In this document: positions 13,655 through 23,432 of the stretch, in pieces
Position numbering within the stretch: position 1 is the first letter of the stretch
Layout of the letters: each line of letters opens with the position of its first letter
Origin: an uncultured Collinsella sp.
GTDB lineage: Bacteria > Actinomycetota > Coriobacteriia > Coriobacteriales > Coriobacteriaceae
Direction of reading: 5' to 3'
Length of the DNA stretch: 28,163 nt
NCBI GenBank assembly: GCA_902478985.1
Contig: CABSNH010000005.1
Span: forward strand, 1-28,163
Notes under the pieces: generated by a model
Told to the model about the DNA's origin: nothing
The model's input: only the letters and a program-made list of their open reading frames with translations
Database searches by the model: none
Translations under genes and position numbers: made by a program

Positions 13655-14593
13655 ATGGCATCTCAAATCAAGCTCACCCCGTGCGGAGCCATGTTCGACA
13701 TCTTTAAACGCGCAGCGCACCTGAGCCATATCGAGCTATGTGGCATGGTGCTTTCGAGCCGTCCGCTGGCCGATGGCCGCAGCCCCCAGAGCCGCGCCGC
13801 TGATCGCTCCTGGGTCTCGCGCTTTATCGTGCGCGCTCCGGTCGGCACGCTGCAGGAGCGCTATTTTGCCGATTACGGCACCTCGGCCGCGCGCATCATG
13901 TCGCATCTTGCCCTGCACCGCCGCAATCCCATGAATGCCACGGCGGTGATCAACATGGTGTGCGGCCCCGCCGGCGAGCCCATGGTGCGGGCGCTCGAGG
14001 AATGCCATCAGGATACGAGCCTCTACCGCAATGCGGTCGAGCGCCTGTCGCAGGCGGCGGAGCTTATGCCCGCCGAACGTGCCGAGGCCGTGCTGGTGCT
14101 GTTTGTAGCCGTCGGTTGCTCGGCAGATGTTCGATCCTCGGTGACCTATGCCATCGACTACGCTCATGCGACCTGCGGCGGCGCCACGTCGACGCCGCGC
14201 TCGCTGAGCACCTCGACGGTCACGGGCGATCACGAGGCGGCGCCTGCGCATCCGCTGGGCCTGCTTCGCGTGCAAAACGGCTACGTGGTGAGCGCTCCGC
14301 GCTGGATTCAGCCGAGTGAGCAGGGCGTGGAGATCGGTGCGCTGGCGACGGGGGAAGGCGATATCACCGATGTGGGCGATGACGTTTCGGCTCGCCATGC
14401 CCACGTGTGGTGCGATGGCCAAAATGTCTGGTACGTCGAGGACCTGTCGTCCACCAACGGAACCGTGGTGGTAAACGGCGCGACGAACGTCTGCACCCAG
14501 GTCGAGCCCGGCCGCTCCGCTCAGCTCAACCCCGGTGACGAGCTCAGGCTCGGCGAATCCACCACCTACGCCATCCTCCTCGGCGCTCTCTAG
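13655..14593 (+). CDS. FHA domain protein
   Basis: 312 residues from ATG 13655 with AGGAGG (13641-13646) lying over the kinase stop. Residues 1 to about 190 are mostly helical and not recognised (MASQIKLTPCGAMFDIFK at the start, then a helix with AELMPAERAEAVLVLFVAVG). The C-terminal part, about 205-312, is a forkhead-associated domain: VSARHAHVW with Ser245, Arg and His of the phosphothreonine pocket, SSTNGT (Asn and Gly of the second signature loop), then LNPGDELRLGEST. FHA domains bind phosphothreonine, so this is the expected reader or effector of the adjacent kinase. No transmembrane helix is seen, so it is probably cytoplasmic. The operon ends at a long inverted repeat followed by a T-tract. 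Confidence 0.92.
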   Translation: MASQIKLTPCGAMFDIFKRAAHLSHIELCGMVLSSRPLADGRSPQSRAADRSWVSRFIVRAPVGTLQERYFADYGTSAARIMSHLALHRRNPMNATAVINMVCGPAGEPMVRALEECHQDTSLYRNAVERLSQAAELMPAERAEAVLVLFVAVGCSADVRSSVTYAIDYAHATCGGATSTPRSLSTSTVTGDHEAAPAHPLGLLRVQNGYVVSAPRWIQPSEQGVEIGALATGEGDITDVGDDVSARHAHVWCDGQNVWYVEDLSSTNGTVVVNGATNVCTQVEPGRSAQLNPGDELRLGESTTYAILLGAL

Positions 14594-14604
14594 CCAGTCC
14601 TGCC

Positions 14605-14694
14605 AAATGATCCCTTGGGGACGGAGGAAAACGGATCACCGGGGCCGAACACCTCTTCGGTGATCCGTTTTCCTCCGTCCCCAAGGGATCATTT
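14605..14694. repeat. 90-bp element with perfect 37-bp inverted arms
   Basis: Arms 14605-14641 and 14658-14694 are exact reverse complements, with a 16-nt centre. The arm contains TTGGGGACGGAGGAAAACGG. It begins 12 bp after the FHA stop and ends in ATTTTT, so its RNA hairpin could also terminate the operon. It is far longer than an ordinary terminator. The outer motif resembles that of the element at 20365-20481, suggesting a REPIN/MITE-type dispersed element. Confidence 0.8.
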
Positions 14695-14715
14695 TTGCTC
14701 CCGGCAGTCACCTAA

Positions 14716-14753
14716 GGTAAACCTTTACCGCCCACCTATATTTGCCGAAATAT
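14716..14753. promoter_or_regulatory. Two palindromes upstream of the PFOR gene
   Basis: GGTAAA-CC-TTTACC (14716-14729) and ATATTT-GCCG-AAATAT (14738-14753) are perfect palindromes within 38 bp, just upstream of the candidate -10 at 14769. Their position suggests regulator binding. The first vaguely recalls an IdeR/DtxR iron box, but its half-site spacing is one base too long. Confidence 0.4.
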
Positions 14754-14768
14754 GGCTTGGCGGCGGGG

Positions 14769-14774
14769 TACAAT
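14769..14774 (+). promoter_or_regulatory. Candidate -10 of the PFOR gene
   Basis: TACAAT preceded by GGGG. The best -35-like word, TTGCCG (14742-14747), is 21 bp away, too far for a normal promoter. If used, transcription starts at about 14781 and leaves a leader of roughly 275 nt. Confidence 0.35.
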
Positions 14775-14776
14775 AA

Positions 14777-15055
14777 GCCCGCATGCGGATTTCCGTTGCG
14801 GGCGCTTCCCATCGCCGGGGCGTGCCCGGGAGCGTCCGGCATGCGGCCTTTGCGGCGCTCGGCCATGTGCAAGACGGGTAGCTGGGCCTGTGGAGCGCAT
14901 TAACCGCCCCTCGCCTTGGAACACCTTCTCTCCATGCCATGTACCTGCTGCTCAGTCTGCCTGTCGGATGATTGGAGGCAACAGCGAAAATCCCATCACG
15001 CCAACATCCCGGCAATCGCCGGGGCCTGTATACCTATATGAGAGGAGAGGGGTAT
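14777..15055 (+). other. Long structured 5' leader of the PFOR gene
   Basis: This stretch has no credible reading frame and is rich in complementary segments. GCCCGCA (14777-14783) pairs with TGCGGGC (14797-14803), enclosing a second CGG/CCG stem. A CCGGGGC / GCCCGG hairpin follows at about 14815-14833, and GCATG / CATGTGC pairings occur at about 14840-14872. It ends with the ribosome site AGGAGAGGGG (15042-15051). I recognise no known riboswitch, T-box or small-RNA class in it. Confidence 0.4.
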
Positions 15056-18595
<3,540 letters not shown>

Positions 18596-18605
18596 GTCTC
18601 CCACC

Positions 18606-18730
18606 GCAGGATCTGAGGGCTGACCTTCGCGGACGTCCTCGGACATGAAAGAACCCCCGCTGCGCACTACGTGCGGCGGGGGTTCTTTCGTCCTGCGGAG
18701 TGTCCGCGAAGGTCAGCCCTCAGATCCTGC
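18606..18730. repeat. 125-bp nested inverted repeat after the PFOR gene
   Basis: Outer arms 18606-18634 and 18702-18730 are perfect 29-bp reverse complements (beginning GCAGGATCTGAGGGC). They enclose the terminator hairpin at 18647-18689. The whole element can fold into one long cruciform or two-tier hairpin. It may be a mobile palindromic element that has supplied the gene's terminator. Confidence 0.8.
18647..18689. terminator. Strong terminator hairpin after the PFOR gene
   Basis: GAAAGAACCCCCGC (18647-18660) pairs perfectly with GCGGGGGTTCTTTC (18676-18689). An inner CGCAC/GTGCG stem with a TAC loop sits on top. The A-rich 5' side and T-rich 3' side make it usable in both directions. Confidence 0.85.
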
Positions 18731-18787
18731 TACGACTACGTCCTCGGATTGTGTGGGCGGATGAAGGACGTAGTTGGCCGGGTATTC

Positions 18788-18842
18788 CGTCCCCTTCGCT
18801 GTTTCGCGGCTTTGCCGCGAAACCTCGCGCCACTTTGGGACG
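18788..18842. repeat. Palindromic element with inner perfect hairpin
   Basis: GTTTCGCGGC (18801-18810), TTT, GCCGCGAAAC (18814-18823) form a perfect 10-bp hairpin, enclosed by CGTCCC (18788-18793) and GGGACG (18837-18842). It is not next to any gene end, so it is not an ordinary terminator. Its GTCCC/GGGAC outer ends resemble the other inverted repeats in this window. Confidence 0.55.
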
Positions 18843-18899
18843 CGGGGGAGGACAGGGTTGCTGCCGTCTTTTCGGAGCTCTTCTTTATTCCTTTTGCTG

Positions 18900-19250
18900 G
18901 ATGAAAAGCCCCTTGTTTTTGCAGGGGTGCATACTCGACTTATAAGTGCATAGAATCTCGTATAGTGCGAGTAAGATATTGCGCTGTCCGTTTTGTGTTT
19001 AGCAGAGATGTAGTTTGCATAATCCGACATAATCCTCGCTTCATTTAAATAAAGTCGCACGTAAATTACGTAGATATGTCTGAGCTGGTGTTCTGTACGC
19101 TGAGCGGACAAAAACGACCGTTCACCGTTCCGCTATTTTCAAAATGAATAAAATGAGCGATAAAGAGAATATAAACCTTAATAAACTCGCGTATCGCACG
19201 GGCGCGGGTTATTAATGGGTTGTAGGCCTTTTACAGAAAGGATTCCAGCA
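18900..19250 (+). promoter_or_regulatory. AT-rich regulatory region upstream of arcC
   Basis: About 310 bp (18900-19210) are clearly AT-richer than all surrounding sequence. They contain a CCCCT/AGGGG hairpin (18909-18927), the palindrome ACGTAA-A-TTACGT (19059-19071), ATTTAAAT (about 19043-19050), and two tandem copies of ACCGTTC (19117-19130). No coding frame is convincing. Such a block before a carbamate kinase gene suggests multi-site transcriptional control. The arcC ribosome site AAAGGA is at 19237-19242. Confidence 0.5.
18919..18946 (+). promoter_or_regulatory. Candidate promoter upstream of arcC
   Basis: TTGCAG (18919-18924), 16-bp spacer, TATAAG (18941-18946). A second -10-like TATAGT is at 18961-18966. 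Either would give a leader near 300 nt, so a start closer to the gene is also possible; the AT-richness makes false matches likely. Confidence 0.3.
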
Positions 19251-20213
19251 ATGTCTAAGCCTCTTGGCAAGCCCGATCGTATCGTCGTCGCCCTTGGCGG
19301 CAACGCCCTCGGCAACAATCCCGTTGAGCAGATCGAGGCCGTGAGCAACACCGCTCACGCTCTCCTCGGCCTGATCGAGCAGGGCAACGAGATCATCATC
19401 ACCCACGGCAACGGCCCGCAGGTTGGCATGATCCAGAACGCCTTCGCTGCTGCCCACGACGCCATCGGCACCCCCGAGATGCCGCTGCCCGAGTGCGGCG
19501 CCATGTCCCAGGGCTACATCGGCTATCACCTGCAGCAGGGCATCGGCCGCGAGATGCACAAGCGCTATAAGCGTTGGCACGCCGCAACCGTCGTGACCCA
19601 GATCGAGTGCGACCCGGACGACCCCGCGTTCAAGAACCCGACCAAGCCGATCGGCCCCTTCTACACCGAGGAGCAGGCCAAGGAGTTCATGGCCGAGGAT
19701 CCTTCCAAGGTCTTCGTCGAGGATTCCGGCCGCGGCTGGCGTCGCGTCGTCGCTTCCCCCGATCCCAAGAAGATCGTCGAGGCTGACTCCATCCTCAACC
19801 TGCTCGACAACGAGTTCATCGTCATCGCCTGCGGCGGCGGCGGCATCCCCGTCGTCCGCGACTACGAGAACAAGGGCTGCTATAAGGGCGTTCCCGCCGT
19901 CATCGACAAGGACCTGGGCGGCGAGCTGCTGGCCGAGGACTGCGATGCCGACGTTCTGTTCCTGCTGACCGCCGTTGAGCATGTCGCCATCAACTTTGGC
20001 AAGCCCAACCAGGAGGAGCTCGAGGACCTCACCGCCGACGAGGCCGAGCGCCTGGCCGACGAGGGCCAGTTCGGCAAGGGTTCCATGGAGCCCAAGGTCC
20101 GCGCTGCCATCAAGTTCGCCCGTTCCCGCAAGGGCCGCACCTGCATCATCGGCGCCCTGGACAAGGCTGCCGAGACCATGGCCGGCCTCTCCGGTACCCG
20201 CATCCACGAGTAG
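19251..20213 (+). CDS. arcC: Carbamate kinase
   Basis: 320 residues from ATG 19251 (AAAGGA 8 bp before it); an ATG at 19215 lies ahead of that site. Carbamate kinase transfers the phosphate of carbamoyl phosphate to ADP, giving ATP plus carbamate, usually the last step of arginine deiminase or related fermentations. Family signs are IVVALGGNALGN with Gly16-Gly17-Asn18, THGNGPQVGM, ECGAMSQGYIGY, ACGGGGIPVV, VIDKDLGGELLAEDC, and the C-terminal FGKGSMEPKVRAA. The length is normal. Arginine deiminase and ornithine carbamoyltransferase genes are absent from this window, so carbamoyl phosphate must come from elsewhere. Strong codon bias suggests high expression. It is monocistronic, with its own terminator. 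Confidence 0.97.
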   Translation: MSKPLGKPDRIVVALGGNALGNNPVEQIEAVSNTAHALLGLIEQGNEIIITHGNGPQVGMIQNAFAAAHDAIGTPEMPLPECGAMSQGYIGYHLQQGIGREMHKRYKRWHAATVVTQIECDPDDPAFKNPTKPIGPFYTEEQAKEFMAEDPSKVFVEDSGRGWRRVVASPDPKKIVEADSILNLLDNEFIVIACGGGGIPVVRDYENKGCYKGVPAVIDKDLGGELLAEDCDADVLFLLTAVEHVAINFGKPNQEELEDLTADEAERLADEGQFGKGSMEPKVRAAIKFARSRKGRTCIIGALDKAAETMAGLSGTRIHE

Positions 20214-20235
20214 TCTCTACTCTGTTGCCTCTCTC

Positions 20236-20259
20236 GTGGGCGCCAGGCAAAGCGCCCAC
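20236..20259 (+). other. 3'-UTR hairpin after arcC
   Basis: GTGGGCGC (20236-20243) and GCGCCCAC (20252-20259) form a perfect 8-bp stem with an 8-nt loop. There is no T-tract; it sits just ahead of the true terminator and may stabilise the transcript end. Confidence 0.5.
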
Positions 20260-20278
20260 AAACTAGCCTCTCTTCATG

Positions 20279-20314
20279 AGCCCCGCAGTCCGCTCCGACT
20301 GCGGGGCTTTTGTT
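20279..20314 (+). terminator. Rho-independent terminator of arcC
   Basis: AGCCCCGCAGTC (20279-20290), 6-nt loop CGCTCC, GACTGCGGGGCT (20297-20308), followed by TTTGTTT: a 12-bp GC-rich stem and a T-rich tail 66 bp after the arcC stop. Confidence 0.93.
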
Positions 20315-20360
20315 TCAACCCGGCACTTAGGGACGTTCCTTTCCTGCCGGCAGCCTAGGG
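20315..20360. other. Possible degraded repeat fragment
   Basis: The segment contains TTAGGGACGTTCCTTTCC and the 10-bp palindrome CTGCCGGCAG (20344-20353), directly next to the inverted-repeat element at 20365. The GGGACG word resembles the ends of the other palindromic elements, so it may be a remnant of a related element; evidence within this window is thin. Confidence 0.3.
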
Positions 20361-20364
20361 CTGG

Positions 20365-20481
20365 TCATTGGGGACAGACTTAAATGCGTGGCACCGATCA
20401 ACTGCGGAAAGCGCATCCCACAATGAGTGTCCAAAGCGGGGCACAGTTTCCCAGGTACTCATTTAAGTCTGTCCCCAATGA
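20365..20481. repeat. 117-bp REPIN/MITE-like element with 22-bp inverted ends
   Basis: 20365-20386 (TCATTGGGGACAGACTTAAA and 2 more bases) and 20460-20481 are perfect reverse complements, separated by 73 bp of unrelated sequence. The end motif GGGGACAGACTTAA / TTAAGTCTGTCCCC is, from memory, of the type linked to RAYT (REP-associated tyrosine transposase) palindromes in many bacteria. A second copy of CCCAATGA follows at 20485-20492, up to the next stop codon. No transposase gene is present. Confidence 0.72.
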
Positions 20482-20492
20482 GTGCCCAATGA

Positions 20493-21494
20493 CTAGTAGT
20501 AGGCCCACATGGCTTCGATTTCGTTGAGGACCTCTACGACGCCCCAGCGGCGGGCGCTGCGGCTGGCCGAGTTGGGGTCGTAGACGCCAATCTGGTTGGC
20601 ATCGTCGATGCCGTAGAGCACGATGTAGTGGCCTACGTTGGTAAACGTACCGGGGCGCACTGCGGCGATGACGGGCGCACCCGAGCGAAGTGCTTGGGTA
20701 ATCGATTCGCGATCGTTATAGAGCTGTGTTCCGTTGAGCCCCAGCTGCCACGCACCGCCTGTCATAAACGACCACTCGGTGGCACCGGTGGGGGCGTAGT
20801 TGCCGGCTTCGGCCAGTGCGCATATATCGACCGGCGTCTTATCGGTGTGGCCGGTCTTAAAGATATAGACCATGGTGAGGCAAGTGGGACCGCAAGCGTT
20901 TTCGCGAATAGTGCCGCCGGCATAGGGCAGCTCCGACCATGCGGGGTCAATTTGGTAGATGTGGGGCATGGCGCCGGCCTGCCATTGCGAGCGTGGGGTC
21001 GAGAACGCAAAGGAGTAACCGGGCGCGACGGGAGCTTTAAGCAGCTTGTCCTCGGCAGTGGGCTCAAGACCGGCTGATCCGTGGGAGATACAGGATCCCA
21101 AAAACACAAAGACGAGGCAGGCGGCGATGGAGCAAAGCGCAAGGCGTAGGCGGCGGGCCGGAAGCGCGTGGCTTGTGGTGTGCGACGCGGGGTGAGGGGC
21201 GGAATTGCCGCGATCGCGTTGAGATCGCGAAAAGGAGCGCTTGACGTAGTAGTCGGTCTTACGGCGATCGTAGCGGCGTGGCTGCAATGTGTCGGTCTGA
21301 CGTTGGCGTGTGCTCGTACTCACGCGGTCTGACTGCTGCACGGTACGGCTTTGCTGCCGCGAAGAAGCCCCGGGCTGCTCTTGGGGGCGCTGCGGGTTGT
21401 CGTTGTCAGAGGTGCTTCTGGGCGTTGGCGTGGTGCGGCCGGCAAGGCGCACGCTTTGTGGCCGTTGGTCGCCGTCATTGTATCCGTATGCCAT
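20493..21494 (-). CDS. Membrane-anchored C39-like cysteine peptidase
   Basis: 333 residues; ATG at 21494 (minus strand) follows AAGGTG by 6 bp, so the GTG 9 bp upstream is disfavoured. Residues 1 to about 112 are polar, rich in Gln, Arg, Ser, Thr and Pro, and look disordered. A hydrophobic helix follows (about 115-133, LRLALCSIAACLVFVFLG) and then LGSC, which could be a lipobox if this were a signal peptide, though the preceding 110 residues argue for a type II anchor. The exported domain has the C39-type pattern: Cys201 in NACGPTC, His289 in VGHYIVLYGID, and Asp306/Asn308 in YDPNS. Such peptidases cleave peptides or cell-wall crosslinks; the target here is unknown. It is transcribed alone, towards arcC. 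Confidence 0.85.
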   Translation of the reverse strand: MAYGYNDGDQRPQSVRLAGRTTPTPRSTSDNDNPQRPQEQPGASSRQQSRTVQQSDRVSTSTRQRQTDTLQPRRYDRRKTDYYVKRSFSRSQRDRGNSAPHPASHTTSHALPARRLRLALCSIAACLVFVFLGSCISHGSAGLEPTAEDKLLKAPVAPGYSFAFSTPRSQWQAGAMPHIYQIDPAWSELPYAGGTIRENACGPTCLTMVYIFKTGHTDKTPVDICALAEAGNYAPTGATEWSFMTGGAWQLGLNGTQLYNDRESITQALRSGAPVIAAVRPGTFTNVGHYIVLYGIDDANQIGVYDPNSASRSARRWGVVEVLNEIEAMWAYY

Positions 21495-21849
21495 TCGAAT
21501 CACCTTGCCTCATGTGTAACTTGTCTATCCTACATAAAAAGATGCACGACACATGGGTATGTGCGCCAAAAGCCTGACAAATGGTATGAACGTTGCCGCG
21601 CCGCGCGCCAAGCGTCACGGCAACAGGTATTCAAAAGCAGACAAGATGAAAGCGTCCAAGACGAATGACGTCTCCCGCCGTTCGTCCTAAAAACGGCGCC
21701 GCTCGTTTTGCAGTTCTGCCTTCGGTCGAGCTACAAGCGGCGCTGCTGTGCCAAGGCCGTATCTTAAAGCCACGAAATAAAAGCGCGCGGCAAAACAGAC
21801 CGCGCAAGGGGTGACGTCAAGGGGCGTCAAAAAGGAAAGGAGGGGAACA
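21495..21849 (+). other. 355-bp divergent region with structured leader of the permease gene
   Basis: A possible extended -10 TGGTATGAA is at 21582-21590. Downstream are GTTGCCG/CGGCAAC (21592-21598 with 21618-21624), CGCCGTT/AACGGCG (21676-21682 with 21692-21698), GCGCCGCT/AGCGGCGC (21696-21703 with 21736-21743) and GCGCGG/CCGCGC (21785-21790 with 21800-21805). The second and third stems share bases 21696-21698, so they cannot both form fully. TGACGTCA (21812-21819) and the ribosome site GGAGGGG precede the ATG at 21850. No coding frame was recognised. Confidence 0.45.
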
Positions 21850-23301
21850 ATGGCGGACAAGAACGCAGAAGTTGCAGTCGAGGATAACGGCGGCATGAAG
21901 AAAACGCTTTCGCTCTGGAACTTCTTCACCATCGGTTTCGGTGCCATCATCGGTACCGGTTGGGTTCTGCAGGTCGGCGACTGGATGGTCGTGGGCGGCG
22001 GTCCCGTTCCCGCTATGATCGCATTCCTCTTGGGTGCAATCTTCCTCGTGCCCGTCGGAGCTGTTTTCGGTGAGCTCACGGCTGCTATCCCCATCTCAGG
22101 CGGCATCGTCGAGTATGTCGATCGTAGCTTTGGCCGTACGCTGAGCTACATCACCGGATGGCTTTTGGCCCTGGGCAACGGCATCCTGTGCCCGTGGGAG
22201 GCCATCGCTATTTCGACCCTCGTGTCCGAGATGTTCGGCAGCCTGCCCGGCCTTGAGTGGCTGCGCGCCGTCAAGCTCTACACCATACTGGGGGCCGACG
22301 TCTACCTGTTCCCGACGCTGATCGCGCTCGGCTTTGCAGTCTACGTCATCTTCCTCAACTTCCGCGGCGCTAGCTCGGCCGCCAAGCTCCAGGCCTTCCT
22401 GACCAAGGCCCTGCTCTGCGGCATGCTGCTCGCCATGGGCGTCTCGCTGTTCACCGGCTCGCCGGACAACGCCATGCCTGTGTTCTCCCAGGTCACCGGC
22501 GCTGGCGGCGGCAAGGCCGCTACCGAGAGCACCAGCCTGTTTGCCGGCATCGTGTCGGTCCTGGTTCTGACTCCGTTCTTCTACGCCGGCTTCGACACCA
22601 TTCCTCAGCAGGCTGAGGAAGCAGCCGAGGGCCTCAACTGGAACAAGTTCGGCAAGATCATCTCCCTGGCTCTGCTGGCCGCCGGCGGCTTCTACATGGT
22701 CTGCATCTACTCGTTCGGCACCATCCTCGACTGGCATGAGTTTGTTAAGAGCCCGGTTCCCGCGCTTGCCTGCCTCAAGGGCATCAACATGCTTCTGTAC
22801 CTGGCCATGCTCGTCATCGCCACGCTTGGACCCATGGGCCCGATGAACTCCTTCTACGGCGCCACGAGCCGCATCATGCTCGCCATGGGCCGCAAGGGCC
22901 AGCTGCCCGAGCAGTTCGCCGAGGTCGACCCCAAGTCCGGCGCTCCCAAGCTTGCCTGCGTCGTTCTGGGCGTCATCACCGTCGTCGGTCCGTTCCTGGG
23001 CAAGAACATGCTCATCCCTCTGACCAACGTGTCGGCTCTCGCCTTCATCTTCTCCTGTGGCATGGTCGCCCTCGCTTGCCTGCGCATGCGCTTCACCGAG
23101 CCCGACCTGCCTCGTCCCTACGAGGTGCCCGGCGGCAAGTTTGGCATCGGCCTCGCCATCGCTGCCTGCGCCATCATCATCGGCCTGCTCGTGATTCCGT
23201 TCTCTCCCGCCTCCCTCAACATGGTGGAGTGGAGCATCGTGATCGGCTGGCTGGCCGTCGGCCTGGCTCTCATGGCCTTCACCAATTCCCGCAAAAAGTA
23301 A
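21850..23301 (+). CDS. APC-family amino acid permease
   Basis: 483 residues from ATG 21850, with AAAGGAAAGGAGGGG just upstream; GTG 21811 is also open but lacks a site. This is a cytoplasmic-membrane transporter with about 12 helices. The helix-1 signature FFTIGFGAIIGTGWVLQVGD is typical of amino acid-polyamine-organocation carriers (unwound GAIIGTG substrate site). Also visible are GAVFGELTAAIPISGGIVEYVDR, a helix-8 region MGPMNSFYGATSRIMLAMGRKGQLP, and a C-terminal PDLPRPYEVPGGKFG loop. The substrate cannot be read from sequence. It is followed by an amidohydrolase gene after a 131-bp structured gap, so the pair may import and hydrolyse an amino-acid derivative or dipeptide. Heavy codon bias suggests high expression. 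Confidence 0.92.
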   Translation: MADKNAEVAVEDNGGMKKTLSLWNFFTIGFGAIIGTGWVLQVGDWMVVGGGPVPAMIAFLLGAIFLVPVGAVFGELTAAIPISGGIVEYVDRSFGRTLSYITGWLLALGNGILCPWEAIAISTLVSEMFGSLPGLEWLRAVKLYTILGADVYLFPTLIALGFAVYVIFLNFRGASSAAKLQAFLTKALLCGMLLAMGVSLFTGSPDNAMPVFSQVTGAGGGKAATESTSLFAGIVSVLVLTPFFYAGFDTIPQQAEEAAEGLNWNKFGKIISLALLAAGGFYMVCIYSFGTILDWHEFVKSPVPALACLKGINMLLYLAMLVIATLGPMGPMNSFYGATSRIMLAMGRKGQLPEQFAEVDPKSGAPKLACVVLGVITVVGPFLGKNMLIPLTNVSALAFIFSCGMVALACLRMRFTEPDLPRPYEVPGGKFGIGLAIAACAIIIGLLVIPFSPASLNMVEWSIVIGWLAVGLALMAFTNSRKK

Positions 23302-23307
23302 CGCCGA

Positions 23308-23422
23308 GCCGGGGCGGATCAGGTGCGCGGGACCCTCTCTTCCGCGCACCGAACCCGGCGCCACTTGGGTAGCTTTGTGAGGCCTTAACCCAACACGGCC
23401 TCGCCCACTATATGGATCCATA
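23308..23422 (+). other. Structured spacer between permease and amidohydrolase genes
   Basis: Outer GCCGGG (23308-23313) with CCCGGC (23354-23359) encloses GGTGCGCGG (23322-23330) with CCGCGCACC (23342-23350). Next, TTGGGT (23365-23370) can pair with ACCCAA (23388-23393) while GAGGCC (23379-23384) can pair with GGCCTC (23397-23402); these interleave, so they are alternatives or a tight pseudoknot. TATGGATCCATA (23411-23422) is a perfect 12-bp palindrome touching the ribosome site of the amidohydrolase gene. No T-tract is present, so read-through is expected. Confidence 0.5.
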
Positions 23423-23432
23423 AGGAGGAACC

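Noticed and set aside
14711..14732. IdeR/DtxR iron box upstream of the PFOR gene
   Set aside because: GGT and ACC half-sites are separated by 8 bases where the consensus has 7, and the outer bases do not match on the right side.
14777..15055. Known riboswitch, T-box, RNase P, tmRNA or SRP RNA in the leader
   Set aside because: None of the conserved core words of those classes could be found.
19117..19130. LytTR-type repeat pair upstream of arcC
   Set aside because: The ACCGTTC copies are directly adjacent (7-bp period), whereas LytTR sites are about 21 bp centre to centre.
19125..19160. ArgR box upstream of arcC
   Set aside because: Only a single TGAAT half-site is present; the second half does not fit the 18-bp consensus.
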